A DNA stretch of 60,265 nucleotides from Deltaproteobacteria bacterium (GCA_016875335.1 VGRO01000013.1:1-60265); one strand, 5' to 3'; positions 44,741-54,954 are shown, counted from the first letter of the stretch. The notes: a model not told the origin generated them from the sequence alone. A program made the numbers and translations.

Positions 44741-46589
44741 ATGGAGCCGGTGCGCACGGCGCGGCTGCGCCTGTCTGGCCCTTGCGGTGTGCTTGCTTGC
44801 CCGGGACGGCTGGGCCGCCCCCGCGGTGGGTTCGGACACCTGCCCCGCGCGGTTGCGGTGGACCAATGCGACCGCAGGCGCGATCACCTTGGACGTGGAG
44901 GGGGTCGGGCCGCGCCGCGTCGACGCGGGGGCGACCGCGGCGCTGTGCCGGCCTGCCGGGCCGACCGGGTATCTGGTGCAGGGCGCCGATTGGCAGTTTC
45001 GGGGGACTGTGGACGCGGCGGCAGGCGATGTGCGGTCCGTTGTGTTGCGGGCTCCAGGGGGAACGCTTTCGGTGCACAACCGCAGCGAGGAGCCGCAGGC
45101 CATCGCCATCGACGGCGCGCCCCCTGCCAATTTGGGCCCGAGCGAGTCCAAATCCTTTGGGCCGCTTGCCGCGGGAGAACACCGTGTCGTCGCCCGGTCG
45201 CTGCGCAGCGCGGCCCACCATGGTGCCGTCGTTTTGGTGGCGGCCGGTCGCCAGGCGGTCGCCGTGATTCCCGCGCCCCGCAGCAAACTCAGGTTGCGCA
45301 ACCCGCTGGACGAGCCGTCACGGGTGTTGGTCGACGGTCAACCCTTCGGCCAGGTCGGGCCTAGAGCGGAGCTGTGGGTGGTCGGCGTGGGTCCAGGTGG
45401 CCACGCGGTGCGCTGGCAGGGCGATACCTCGGGCCGGATCGCCGACGAAACCTGGCTGGCGGACGACCCCGCAGCGCGGCGCTCGGGGGCCATCGCTTTG
45501 CAGGTGCGCAACCGTACCGGCGAGGACCTGACCTTGCCGCGCGAGCTCGCGCATGTGGGCGCGGTGCTGCCCGCCGGCGCGACGCCGACCTGGTCGCTGG
45601 TGCGCGGCGATTATCGGCTGCACGCGACCGGCGTCGATTCTGGGCTGGACTATGGATTCGACGTGCGCGCCGATGCCGCCGCTGCCCAGTCGTGGCGCAT
45701 CGATCGGCCGACTGCCACCCTGCGGGTCGTCAACCGCGCGGGTGAACCGGCGGTTGTCAGCGTCCATGGCGCACGCGTCGCCAGCCTCGGCCATGGCCGA
45801 GAAACCTTGCTGCGCGTGCCGGCCGGGCGTCTGCAACTGCGCGCCACGCTGGCTGGCCGCCCCGAACCGCACACCGCTGGCGCGATGCTGCTCGGCGGCG
45901 AGCAAGGCCTTTGGACCATCTCTGCGCGCGACACCCACGTCGTCGTCGCCAATCAGTGGCCGGAGCCTCTGGACGTGCGCCTCGATGGACGCCGCGCCGC
46001 GGTGGTGGCGGCAGGCGGCGACGTGCGGCTGCCGGTGCAGCCCGGTCGGCACACCGTGCAGGTCTTCCAGCACCGCTTGGGATGGCGGGAATCGGTCCAA
46101 CTGGTGGTGCGCGATGGCGACCGGCTTGCCGCCGTGTTTCGCCCGCCTGGCGCGGCCGTCGCCATCGACAACCGGCGGGCGGCGGTGCCGGCGACCCTGG
46201 CCGTCGACGGCGCGGCCATTCGCGTCGCAGCAGGCGAACGGGCCAGCTTGCCCGTGGCGGCCGGGACCGTGCACGCGCAGACCGAATCGGCCGAAGGGGT
46301 ACGTGAGCGCAGCGACCGGGCAGCGGCGCCGACCCAGCAATTGTCGTTGCCTCCGCCGCCGCTGCGCCGCGTGCAGTTGACCGTGGTCGGCGCCAAGGAC
46401 CGTTCGGTGTCCGTGCAGTGGAACGACGGCGCCCCGCGCTCGCTGGGCCCGGACCAGCGCTGGGTGGTGGGCGAGGTGGCCGCGGACCGCCATGTCGTCA
46501 CGGTCATCGACGGCGCCCGGGTCGTGCGCAAGCTCGTCGCGATCGACGGGCGGCGCGCGGCGGTGGAACTGCGCATCGGTGGGCGCTGA
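44733..46589 (+). CDS. Secreted multi-repeat beta protein, unknown
   Basis: 618 residues from a GTG overlapping the ftsY stop; signal peptide (CACLALAVCLLARDGWA). The mature protein is a series of roughly 80-100-residue PEGA-like beta modules, recognisable by repeated phrases such as LSVHNRSEEPQAIAIDG, LRLRNPLDEPSRVLVDG, LRVVNRAGEPAVVSVHG and VVVANQWPEPLDVRLDG. Only two Cys are apparent in the mature part. Probably a periplasmic or surface structural protein. It ends 51 bases before a terminator belonging to the opposite gene. Confidence 0.65.
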
Positions 46590-46640
46590 CGCGGTCCAGG
46601 GTTCGTTGTCCGACCGGATCGCGGTGTCGCCCGCCTCTGC

Positions 46641-46695
46641 AAAAAAAACGACGGCCGGCGGACCAGCGACGCCATGCGCCCCGATCCGCCGGCCG
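46641..46695 (-). terminator. Intrinsic terminator of the Cys-rich cupredoxin gene
   Basis: Minus-strand stem CGGCCGGCGGA (46695-46685) and TCCGCCGGCCG (46662-46652), a 22-base loop, then TCG and T8 (46648-46641). An 11-bp perfect GC stem followed by a T-run is convincing. It lies 22 bases after the restored stop codon at 46717. Confidence 0.85.
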
Positions 46696-46716
46696 CGCAC
46701 GCGCGCGGTGCCTGCG

Positions 46717-48357
46717 CTACTTGACCACGATCTTGCCCTTCATGCCCATCGATGCGTGCGGAGAGCACGAAGTAGTAGGTGCCGGCCTTGTCGAACTTGA
46801 CCGTCGCCGTGGCGCCAAAGCCGACGTCAATGATCGCGCCCGCCTTCTTGGTCGGCAACCCGGCGGTGTAGGCAGCCTCGTCCACCTCGATGGCATTGTG
46901 GTTGCTGCCCGTCGTGAACTTGACGCTGTCGCCGACGGCGATCGATGTCTCGGCGGGGTCGAAGGTGTTGGCGCCGGTGGTCTTGACCTCTTTGGTCACC
47001 GGCGCGGTCACCGCTGGACCGCAGGGGTCGCCGGCCTTGCCCGGGATGCCGCCGTGCGGGCAGTGGGTCTTGGCGCTGGGGGCGTCCGTTCCTGCGACGC
47101 CCAGGTGGTAGATGCGACACTGCAACGTGTCGCCCGCGGCGTCGTTGGCCTTGCCGTCCTTCTTGGCCGTCGCCGCGGCCGCGAGGCACGCCGCGTTGTC
47201 TGCGAAGATCTTGTTGTCGGCGGTGCAGTTGGCCACCGCGAGGTGACAGTAGTTCTCGGCCCACGTCCCGCAGACGTTGTCGCCCGATTTGCCAGCGTGG
47301 GAGCAGTGGGTCTTGGGATCGTCCTTGGCGGCGCCGGCGTGGTAGGTGCGGCAGCCGACCGAGTTGACCGTCTTGTCGTCGGCCGTGCCGACGGGCAGCT
47401 TGCCCTGCGTCTTGCAGTAGGTGACGCACTCGGCCTCGTCCTTGTACTGGGCGTTTTCGCCCGTGCAGTGCATGGCAACGACTTTGCAGTAGTTTTCGCA
47501 GGTCGGTGCGGTCGGCGCGGCGGCGGCGCACGGCGTGCCCACGGCCGGCGCGACCTTGCCGTGCGGGCAGTGGATCTTGGCGTTGGCCTCGTCGGTGCCC
47601 GCGACGCCTAGGTGGTAGATGCGGCACTGCACGCTGTCGCCGCCAGCGTCGTTGGGCTTGCCGCCGTCCTTGAGTTCCTTGCACTTGGTCAGGCAGGTGC
47701 TGGTGTCGACGTCCATGTCCTGCTTGGCGGCGAGGCAGCTCTTGTCTACGAGGTGGCAGTAGTTGTCGCACCAGGTGCCGCACGCGTTGCCGCCCGACTT
47801 GCCGGCGTGGCTGCAGTGCGTCTTGGGGTCATCCTTGGCCGCGCCCGCGTGGTAGGTGCGGCAGCCGATGGTGTTGCCCGCCTTGTCGTCGGCCGTGCCG
47901 GCCGGCAGCTTGCCCAGGCCCTTGCAGTAGTTGTTGCACTCCGCCTCGTCCTTGTACTGGGCGTTGTCGCCGGTGCAGTGGGCGACTACGACCTTGCAGT
48001 ACGCTTGGCAGGACGGTGCGGCGGCGACGACGTCCAGGCCAGCATCGACTCCGGTGTCCAGCCCCGTGTCGGCCACCCCAGTGTCTGCCACGGCATCGGT
48101 GACCGTGCCGTCGGCGGTGCCGCCACCATCGCCCCCCCCGTTTCGCCGCCCGCGGCCGTGTCGCCACCGGTTGCGCTGTCGGCGCCCGCCTTGGTCTCGC
48201 TCGACGACCCGTCGCCGGTTGCCCCCGCGTCGGAGGTGGTGGCCGCGTCGGCGGCGGGTTTGGCGTCTTCGCCGCATGCCGCGAGCGCGAGGCCCGCGAC
48301 GGTCGCGTACAAAACTGGGCGGCGCAGCGCCGCCCCCATCCGGATGTTCATGAACAT
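46717..48357 (-). pseudogene. Cys-rich repeat lipoprotein with C-terminal cupredoxin, two frameshifts
   Basis: Start ATG at 48357: signal peptide with lipobox (LYATVAGLALAAC), then an Asp/Thr/Gly-rich linker. The frame breaks at a G8 run (48132-48139); a ninth G would restore the downstream frame. Four modules follow, each with CxxxCxxxxxC (as in CQAYCKVVVAHC), CRTYH or CRIYH and HCxHG patterns. The C-terminus is a plastocyanin-like domain (FDPAETSIAVGDSVKFTTGS, ligand in SNHNAIE). At 46766-46768 the frame breaks again: adding two bases (tg) would give FVCSPHASMGMKGK, supplying the Cys, His and Met copper ligands, and a stop at 46717 just before a perfect terminator. Either sequencing errors, a phase-variable tract, or a decaying gene. 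Confidence 0.75.
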
Positions 48358-48502
48358 TGCCCCCAAAGGCCCGTAGGCCTCGCCCAGCGCACTGCAGTGC
48401 CGCTTGCAGTCCCGGCGCGCCCCATTGCGCAGTCCGTCGCGGGGTGCTTCGCGCAACGCGCGAAAATACCGCCAGAACTCAGCGGACCCGCAAGCGGCGC
48501 GC

Positions 48503-48530
48503 AAGATAGTCACGCCGGCCGCCGTGTCAA
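48503..48530 (-). promoter_or_regulatory. Candidate promoter of the Cys-rich cupredoxin gene
   Basis: Minus strand TTGACA (48530-48525), 16 bases, TATCTT (48508-48503), giving a leader of about 140 bases. The rest of the 365-base gap before glmS shows no further structure that I can identify and no glmS ribozyme core. Confidence 0.5.
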
Positions 48531-48722
48531 GCGAATCGGCGCAGTTTTCCTTTACGAATACGGACAGCCAGGGTCGCTGGGAATGGCAGATGCGCGGGCG
48601 TTGTTGTCGCGCCTGTCGAGCGGCTTGCCGGGCGAGCCCGCCAGGGTTGCGCGGCGACGCACCTGCAACGACAATCGCCGGCCCGCGCGGCCGACTCGGC
48701 CCCCCAACGCAGCGAGCCCAAC

Positions 48723-50552
48723 ATGTGCGGCATCATCGGTTACGTCGGCCCTCAACAGGCTGCCCCCATCCTGGTCGAAGGACTGCGGCGCCTCGAATAC
48801 CGTGGCTACGATTCGGCCGGGCTCGCCCTGGTCAACGGCGACATCCATTTGCGCCGCGCGGTGGGAAAGCTGCGCAACCTCGACCAGTTGCTGGCGACCC
48901 AGCCAGTGCTCGGCGACCTGGGAATCGGCCACACACGCTGGGCCACCCACGGCCGGCCGACCGAGGAGAACGCCCACCCGCACGTGGTCGGCCAGGTGGC
49001 GGTGGTCCACAACGGCATCATCGAGAACCACTTGGAGCTCAAGAACGAGCTGCGCGAGAAAGGCCGCCGGTTCGCCAGCGAGACCGACACCGAGGTGTTC
49101 TCGCACCTCATCGACGAAGAACTGCAACACGGCGCCGAGTTGAGCGAGGCTGTGCGGCTGGCGGCCCTGCGCGTTCGCGGCGCCTACGCCATCGCCGTCG
49201 TGCACGCGGGCGAGCCGGACAAGGTGGTGGTGGCCAAGCAGCAGTCACCGCTCATCCTGGGCCTGGGCGAGGGCGAGAACTTTGTGGCGTCGGACATCCC
49301 CGCCGTCATCAGCCATACCCGCAACGTGGTCTACCTCGAGGACGGCGACCTGGCCGTGGTCACGCGCCAAGGCCACGCGATCCGGCGGGTCCAGTCGGGC
49401 GATGTGGTCGTGCGGCCGTCCGCGCACATCGCCTGGAGCGCGGTCGCGGCGGAGAAGGGCGGCTACAAGCACTTCATGCTCAAGGAGATCCACGAGCAGT
49501 CGCGGGCCATCGCCGACACCATGCGCGGCCGGGCGTCGCTGGAGCAGGGCGACGTGTTCTTTGAGGAGCTGCGCTTCGGCGCGGCGGACCTGCAGGATTT
49601 GCGGCGCATCGTCATTGTGGCGTGCGGCACCTCGTGGCACGCGGGACTGGTTGGCAAGCACTACATCGAGCAGGCGACGCGCATTGCCGTGGAGGTGGAA
49701 CTGGCGAGCGAGTTCCGTTACCGCGACCCGGTTGTGGACTGCCACACCCTGGTCGTGGCGATCTCGCAGTCGGGCGAGACCGCCGACACGCTGGCCGCCG
49801 TGCAGGAGGCCAAGGCCCGCGGCGCCCGCACCGCGGCCATCTGCAACGTCATCGGCAGCACCATCGCCCGCACCGCCGGCGAGGTCGTCTATACCCACGC
49901 CGGCCCGGAGATCGGCGTGGCTTCGACCAAGGCCTTCACGACGCAAATGGTGGCGCTGTACCTGCTGGCGATCTACCTCGGCCGGCGCCTGGAGCGGCTG
50001 ACGACCGATCAGGCCCGCGAATTGTTGGGCACGCTTTTGCAGGTTCCCAACGAGGTGGACAAGGCGATCGCGCTCAACTGGCACGTGCGCGACGTGGCGC
50101 GGCGGCATTCCGGGGCCCACTCCTCGCTCTACCTCGGCCGTGGCCTGCTGCACCCGATTGCCCTGGAAGGCGCACTGAAACTGAAGGAAATCAGCTATAT
50201 CCACGCAGAAGGGTACGCCGCGGGTGAGATGAAGCACGGGCCGATCGCGCTCATCGACGAGCAGACACCGACGGTCATCATGGCGCCCCGCGGGCCGACC
50301 TACGAAAAGACGCTATCGAACCTGCAGGAGATTCTGGCACGCCGCGGCAAGGTGATCGCGGTCGGCGACGCGACCGACGACGAGCTGCGGGCGACGGTGC
50401 ACGATTTTCTGGCGCTGCCGCCGACGGCGCCGTGGGCCGCGCCTATCGTGGCGGTGGTGCCGCTGCAGCTGCTGGCCTACCACATCGCCGACCTGAAAGG
50501 CACCGATGTGGATCAGCCGCGCAACCTCGCCAAGTCGGTCACCGTCGAGTAG
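48723..50552 (+). CDS. glmS: Glutamine-fructose-6-phosphate aminotransferase GlmS
   Basis: Makes glucosamine 6-phosphate for cell-wall and LPS synthesis. 609 residues: the N-terminal glutaminase with Cys2 (MCGIIGYVG), the RYRGYDS-like EYRGYDSAGLA and THGRPTEENAHPH; two SIS domains (CGTSWHAG, SQSGETADT, GAHSSLYLGRG); and the conserved end KGTDVDQPRNLAKSVTVE. Full length and intact. Confidence 0.98.
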   Translation: MCGIIGYVGPQQAAPILVEGLRRLEYRGYDSAGLALVNGDIHLRRAVGKLRNLDQLLATQPVLGDLGIGHTRWATHGRPTEENAHPHVVGQVAVVHNGIIENHLELKNELREKGRRFASETDTEVFSHLIDEELQHGAELSEAVRLAALRVRGAYAIAVVHAGEPDKVVVAKQQSPLILGLGEGENFVASDIPAVISHTRNVVYLEDGDLAVVTRQGHAIRRVQSGDVVVRPSAHIAWSAVAAEKGGYKHFMLKEIHEQSRAIADTMRGRASLEQGDVFFEELRFGAADLQDLRRIVIVACGTSWHAGLVGKHYIEQATRIAVEVELASEFRYRDPVVDCHTLVVAISQSGETADTLAAVQEAKARGARTAAICNVIGSTIARTAGEVVYTHAGPEIGVASTKAFTTQMVALYLLAIYLGRRLERLTTDQARELLGTLLQVPNEVDKAIALNWHVRDVARRHSGAHSSLYLGRGLLHPIALEGALKLKEISYIHAEGYAAGEMKHGPIALIDEQTPTVIMAPRGPTYEKTLSNLQEILARRGKVIAVGDATDDELRATVHDFLALPPTAPWAAPIVAVVPLQLLAYHIADLKGTDVDQPRNLAKSVTVE

Positions 50553-50560
50553 CCGCGCCA

Positions 50561-51424
50561 TCATCGATCCGACCTGCAAGCCGCCAGAATGGCCTCGGCG
50601 TCTGGGTCGGACAGCCGGCCGGTGCGATGCAGGACGCACGCCAGGACGGCGCTGCAGCGGGCGTGGACATCGGCCGCTCCCGCCGTGGCCTGCAACGCAT
50701 CGAAATGGCGACGCAGCGTGGCCGCGTCCCCGCGGCGGACGGCGCCGGTCAGTCCGGCGATGGCGGGCTCATCGGCAGCAAGCCGGGCCACGCGATCCAC
50801 GGCCGTCCGGGCCAGGTGGAGAAGCCCGGCGCGCAGGGTGGACACATCGAGCCCGGCGTCGGCGACCGCCGCCTCTGCGAGCGTCTGCAGGGCCACCCAG
50901 TCGTTCGCAACCAGTGCCGCAGCCGCATGGTACGCCGGCCGCGCGGCGTCTGGCACTTCGGTCGGCAGGCCGCCCAACGCGCGAGCCAGTTCGCGCGCCG
51001 CCGCGACCGCTTCGGGCTCGCCCGCCAGCGCGAACAGCGCACCGCACAACGGGCTGGGATCGGCCGGCCCGGCGACTGCGGCCAACGGGTGCATGTTGCC
51101 CACGGCGCAGTCGTCGGGCACCGCAGCCCGCAGCAGATCGCCCGGCATGGCTCCGGCCGTGTGAAGCCAGACGTCAGCGCGCACCCCAGCGTCGCTGGCC
51201 GCGTGGGTCGCCGCAACAATCGCGCGATCGGGCACGCAGACCACGGCGAGGTCGAACCTGGCCCGCGGCCAACCGACCACCACCTCGCAGCCGTGCGCGG
51301 CGAGGTCCACGCTAGCGGGGCGCCGCACGGCGACAGAGACCGCCCACCCGGCGCGAGCTGCATCCGCCGCCAGGGCACTGCCCAGTTGGCCAGCGCCGAC
51401 CACCAGAACGCGGCGTGCCGTCAC
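50561..51424 (-). CDS. Rossmann-like plus DUF2520 oxidoreductase-like protein
   Basis: 287 residues, GTG start overlapping the nadD stop (GTGA). The N-terminus has a dinucleotide-binding loop (VLVVGAGQLGSALA), then VCVPDRAI and the GNMHPLAAVAGP segment; the C-terminal helical half fits DUF2520. The family resembles ketopantoate- or pyrroline-carboxylate-type reductases, but its reaction is unknown. Convergent with glmS. Confidence 0.85.
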   Translation of the reverse strand: MTARRVLVVGAGQLGSALAADAARAGWAVSVAVRRPASVDLAAHGCEVVVGWPRARFDLAVVCVPDRAIVAATHAASDAGVRADVWLHTAGAMPGDLLRAAVPDDCAVGNMHPLAAVAGPADPSPLCGALFALAGEPEAVAAARELARALGGLPTEVPDAARPAYHAAAALVANDWVALQTLAEAAVADAGLDVSTLRAGLLHLARTAVDRVARLAADEPAIAGLTGAVRRGDAATLRRHFDALQATAGAADVHARCSAVLACVLHRTGRLSDPDAEAILAACRSDR

Positions 51425-51996
51425 GGCGCGGCGGCCTCGCGGTAGAGTCCACGCTCGCGGATCGCGCAGCCCACGGCGTCGGGCACCCAGCCGGCGACGG
51501 ACTCGCCCTTGGCCAACCGCGCGCGCAACTCGCTCGAGCGCACGTCGGGCAGGGCGATCGGCAAGACCTGGTAGGGGCAGGTGGCCGGAACTGCGAAGCC
51601 GCCGCGCAGCAAGAGGAGCGGTGGCGCCAGGCGGGCAAGGTCGTCAAACCGGTGCCACCGATGCACTTCGGCCAGGATGTCGCTGCCGACCATCAGGCGA
51701 AAGGCGTGGTCCGGGTAGCGCAGCCCGAGGTCCCGGACCAGGTCGATGGTGCGACCGGTGCCGCCGCGCTCGTCGTCGCGCACCTGCACCCGGTCGCCGA
51801 GGACCGCGAAGCCGATGCGGCACAACTGCAGGCGGGTCTCGAAATCGACGCCTATCGCCTTGTCGAGCGCGTGCCGCCACACCGGCAACACCCACACAGC
51901 GTCGACCGCGGCCGCCTGCGCGACGTAGGTTGCGGCCAATACGTGTCCTGCGTGGACCGGATTGAAGCTGCCACCGAAAATCGCGATGGTCGCCAT
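51421..51996 (-). CDS. nadD: Nicotinate-nucleotide adenylyltransferase NadD
   Basis: Forms deamido-NAD from nicotinate mononucleotide and ATP. 191 residues with the nucleotidyltransferase GGSFNPVHAGH motif, the WVLPVWRHALDK substrate segment, LMVGSDILAEVHRWHR, and SSELR in place of the common SSTxIR. Lies 3 bases after the NamZ-type gene and overlaps the DUF2520 gene. Confidence 0.93.
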   Translation of the reverse strand: MATIAIFGGSFNPVHAGHVLAATYVAQAAAVDAVWVLPVWRHALDKAIGVDFETRLQLCRIGFAVLGDRVQVRDDERGGTGRTIDLVRDLGLRYPDHAFRLMVGSDILAEVHRWHRFDDLARLAPPLLLLRGGFAVPATCPYQVLPIALPDVRSSELRARLAKGESVAGWVPDAVGCAIRERGLYREAAAP

Positions 51997-51999
51997 CGC

Positions 52000-53220
52000 C
52001 TAGGCCAGCGGCCCGGCCGCGCGCGGGTACAGCAACTGGGGCTGCGCCCGCCTGGCAAAGGCATCCTGCCCCTGCGCAAAGTCGTCCGTGGCCTCGTCCA
52101 GGCCCCCGCCGCGGTCGAGCACCGTGCGGCAGTGCGGACCGCCCATCAGCAGGTCGATGGCCAGACGGTCGGCGACGAACTCGTAGATCTCGGTGCGCCA
52201 CTGGAAAAGCGCGGGATTCTGGGCCCGCATCGCGGCGATGAGCGCGACCCCCGCACGGACCGCGGCAAACGCGCGGCGATCGCTGACCTCGACGGCAACA
52301 CCCTGGCAGACCTGGCGCGCGAACTTCTGGAACGTGGGCTCAAAGGCCATGGGCCGCACCGACAGCCCTGCGACGTCCATGGCTTCGAGGTCGCGGCACA
52401 GCCGGCGGGCATCGATCCACGGCGCGCCGACCAACTCGAACGGCCGGGTGGTGCCGCGGCCCTCGGACAGCAGCGTGCCCTCGACGAGGCAGCCGCCGGG
52501 ATAGACGATGGCCGTTTGCACCGTCGGCATGTTTGGGCTCGGCGCATACCAGGGCGAGCCGTCAGGCCCCCAGTCCAACTCGTCAAAGTAGCAGGCCGGG
52601 TCCCAGTCCTGGCACGCCACGATCCGCACCGCGGCCTGCGGCAATGCCGCCTCGGCGACGTAGAGGCGCGCGATTTCGCCCATGGTCAGGCCGTGGCGCT
52701 GCGGCAAGTCCAGCCAACTGACGAACGATTTGAAGCGCGGGTCGACGCGGTTGCCCTCGACCTGCTCGCCGCCCAGCGGATTGGGTCGGTCGAGCACCCA
52801 GACCGGGACGCCGCGCGCCACGCAGGTGTCGATCGCCATGCACAGCGTTGCAAAATAGGTGTAGTAGCGACTGCCGACGTCCTGCACGTCGAATACCAGC
52901 GCGTCCACGCCGTCGAGCGCCTGTGGCTGTAGCGTCAGCGTGTCGACCGTGCGGCCGTACAACGTGTCGACGGGCAGGCCGAAGATCGGGTCGGGGCCCC
53001 CCTCGACGCCGACGAGGTCCTGGGCCGTGGACCACAGACCGTGCTCAGGGCCGTATAGGCGCACGACCGCCACGCCCGCTGCGCGCAGCGCATCGACCAG
53101 GTGCACCCGACGACCTCTGGACCGCACCAGGGAGGCCGGATTGGCCACCACGCCGACCCGCAGTCCGCGCAGTGCCGCGGCGCCGCCCTCGCACAACACC
53201 TCAGCCCCAGTGCGCACCAT
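52000..53220 (-). CDS. Exo-beta-N-acetylmuramidase NamZ-like (DUF1343, GH171)
   Basis: 406 residues. The DUF1343 signatures are clear: VGVVANPASLV, YGPEHGLWS, LPVDTLYGR, DALVFDVQDVGSRYYTYF, LDRPNPLGG, PSPNMPTVQTAIVYPGGCL and FELVGAPW. Bacillus NamZ of this family removes MurNAc from the non-reducing end of peptidoglycan chains. No signal peptide is seen, so it may act in the cytoplasm on recycled fragments, in line with the nucleotidyltransferase at 8648. Confidence 0.9.
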   Translation of the reverse strand: MVRTGAEVLCEGGAAALRGLRVGVVANPASLVRSRGRRVHLVDALRAAGVAVVRLYGPEHGLWSTAQDLVGVEGGPDPIFGLPVDTLYGRTVDTLTLQPQALDGVDALVFDVQDVGSRYYTYFATLCMAIDTCVARGVPVWVLDRPNPLGGEQVEGNRVDPRFKSFVSWLDLPQRHGLTMGEIARLYVAEAALPQAAVRIVACQDWDPACYFDELDWGPDGSPWYAPSPNMPTVQTAIVYPGGCLVEGTLLSEGRGTTRPFELVGAPWIDARRLCRDLEAMDVAGLSVRPMAFEPTFQKFARQVCQGVAVEVSDRRAFAAVRAGVALIAAMRAQNPALFQWRTEIYEFVADRLAIDLLMGGPHCRTVLDRGGGLDEATDDFAQGQDAFARRAQPQLLYPRAAGPLA

Positions 53221-53247
53221 CGCCGTGCCTGCCCCTTTGTGCAGCGA

Positions 53248-53493
53248 TCAGTTCTTGCCGCCCTTCTCGCCGGGCTCGGGAAAACGCAGCAGCCGCAATT
53301 CGCCCTCGCCGTCGACCTTGTACACCTCGATCTCCTTGACGTTGGCGAGGTTGACCCACAGCGTCGCGTCCTTGTCGCGGTCGTTTCGCAGGGCGATGAA
53401 GTTGTTGTGGACACCTTCGACGATGCCGATGACGCTGGTGTCCTCGTCGTCGAATTGCACGACCCACACTTTCTGGCCGATGAGTTTTTCCAT
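53248..53493 (-). CDS. Small SH3/Sm-like hypothetical protein
   Basis: 81 residues from the ATG at 53493. Beta-rich sequence (LIGQKVWVVQFDDEDTSVIG, HNNFIALRND, VKEIEVYKV) suggests a small barrel. The C-terminus is charged. No family recognised. Lies 27 bases before the NamZ-type gene on the same strand. Confidence 0.65.
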   Translation of the reverse strand: MEKLIGQKVWVVQFDDEDTSVIGIVEGVHNNFIALRNDRDKDATLWVNLANVKEIEVYKVDGEGELRLLRFPEPGEKGGKN

Positions 53494-53562
53494 GGGGCCT
53501 TTTTCGGGTTCCTTGGGCGAAACGCGGCGCATCCTACACCAGAGCCGACAACGGGCAAACGG

Positions 53563-54954
53563 TCACGGCAGCGCTGGCCCGTCCGCGGCGACCGGCTGCA
53601 GGCGCACGACACCGCGCGAGACCTCGCTCGCGGCGTCGGTGAACACCCGATCCTTTTCGCTGCCATCGCCGACCACGGCCACCGCGAACGGCGTGGCGCG
53701 CAGCGCTTGCATGTCGAGCAGCGCGGAACCTGCACCTTCGGCGGCGTGGACCTCGCCCATCGATTCGCCGAGCGCGAGCAGCGACAGTCGGTAGGCGCTT
53801 TCGGCCCACGACCGGCGCGGCACGAACGCCGACAACTTCTGGGCCCCGCCCTTGCCCGCCAGCGCCCGCACATCGGCGACGAACGCATCGAGCGCCGTAA
53901 ATTCAGGCAGCTCTGGGTCGCCAGGAACGCTCGTCTGCGGCGGACCCTCGGTCCACGCCACCGCATAGGGTTGGTCCGGCCGCGCCGGTACTTGCAGCCA
54001 CTCGTATTCCGCTTCGCTCAAGGCGTTGTCGGCGATCAGGAAAAGCGGTGCGACCGGAATCGACACCAGGGGCCGGCCAAACTCCGCGAGCACCTCGACG
54101 TCGCAGCGCATCAAGAACGCGGTGACGTCGGTCAGGCTCAAACCGGTGCGCCCCAGTTGGATGCGCTTGGCCTGCAAGTCGCCGGTCGCGCGCTGCAGGA
54201 CCGCCTGCCACTGGTGCAGTTCGCTCAGGCTCTGGCCGACCTGTTGCGCCACGCGGTAGCAGGCGTCGTCGTCGAGCTTGAGGGTCTCCAGGGCCGCCCG
54301 GGCTCGCCGCGCCCACGCGAGGTTGCGTTCGACGCGCTCTTGGGCCTGCAGGACGCGCACTTCGCTGTGCGACCGCACCGCCCCTTCGGCGGCGTCGACG
54401 ATGCGGCGCAGGTTGTGGTGCAGGTGGCGCAGCGCGGGGGCTTGCTCGTGGCCGAGGTCGCGCGACAGTTCGACGTTGAGCACGCCCAGCGCGAGGTCGC
54501 CCTCTTGGGGTTCAATGCCGATGACGCGGCTCAAGATGGCGTAGAGTGCCTCGCCGCGCTCAGACAGCCGCAACTGGCCCTCGACCAGTTCCAGCCAGCC
54601 GCCGCGACGCAGGCTGCGCAAGACGGCCGACCGGGCATCTGCGTTGAGCCAGGCGAACTGCCGGCCAAGGGCCTCGTAGTCCCAGCGGGTGCGCTCTGAC
54701 CCGGCCAGTTCGCTCAACACCGCGAGGCGCACCGCGAAATCGGCCTCGCCGAGCCGCACCAGGTCGCGCAGCAACTCGAAGTACGGCAGACCGGCGTTGG
54801 CGGCGCGCAGGGCGTCCACATCCGCCGGCCGATAGCCCTCGGCCAGCAGCGGCCCTAGCGTCTCCAGGGGCAGGTCTGCGTCCGGGTCGGATTCGGCCGT
54901 CACCAGCGCAGGGCGATTGGGGCGGGTGGCGGCTGGGGGCGTCGTGGCGACCAT
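53563..54954 (-). CDS. Winged-helix-like helical protein, unknown
   Basis: 463 residues, soluble. A region near 75-145 looks like a winged helix (ALGRQFAWLNADARSAVLRS, then LRRGGWLELVEGQLRLSERG); the middle (150-260) is long amphipathic helix (ALRHLHHNLRRIVDAA, EVRVLQAQERVERNLAW); the end is alpha/beta. This order is faintly like kleisin-type proteins, but no SMC partner is nearby, so I do not assign it. Divergent from the CoA-transferase gene. Confidence 0.7.
   Translation of the reverse strand: MVATTPPAATRPNRPALVTAESDPDADLPLETLGPLLAEGYRPADVDALRAANAGLPYFELLRDLVRLGEADFAVRLAVLSELAGSERTRWDYEALGRQFAWLNADARSAVLRSLRRGGWLELVEGQLRLSERGEALYAILSRVIGIEPQEGDLALGVLNVELSRDLGHEQAPALRHLHHNLRRIVDAAEGAVRSHSEVRVLQAQERVERNLAWARRARAALETLKLDDDACYRVAQQVGQSLSELHQWQAVLQRATGDLQAKRIQLGRTGLSLTDVTAFLMRCDVEVLAEFGRPLVSIPVAPLFLIADNALSEAEYEWLQVPARPDQPYAVAWTEGPPQTSVPGDPELPEFTALDAFVADVRALAGKGGAQKLSAFVPRRSWAESAYRLSLLALGESMGEVHAAEGAGSALLDMQALRATPFAVAVVGDGSEKDRVFTDAASEVSRGVVRLQPVAADGPALP

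Noticed and set aside
45953..48277. 774-codon minus-strand frame covering the Cys-rich gene
   Set aside because: It is the middle part of the broken gene read on past the second frameshift into antisense of the beta-repeat gene; the real end is at 46717.
48358..48722. glmS ribozyme/riboswitch upstream of glmS
   Set aside because: No recognisable ribozyme core, and this RNA is known mainly from Gram-positive bacteria.
53563..54954. Kleisin (MukF/JetA-like) subunit of an SMC or Wadjet system
   Set aside because: Only a vague winged-helix and coiled-helix order supports it; no SMC, kite or nuclease partner gene is adjacent.
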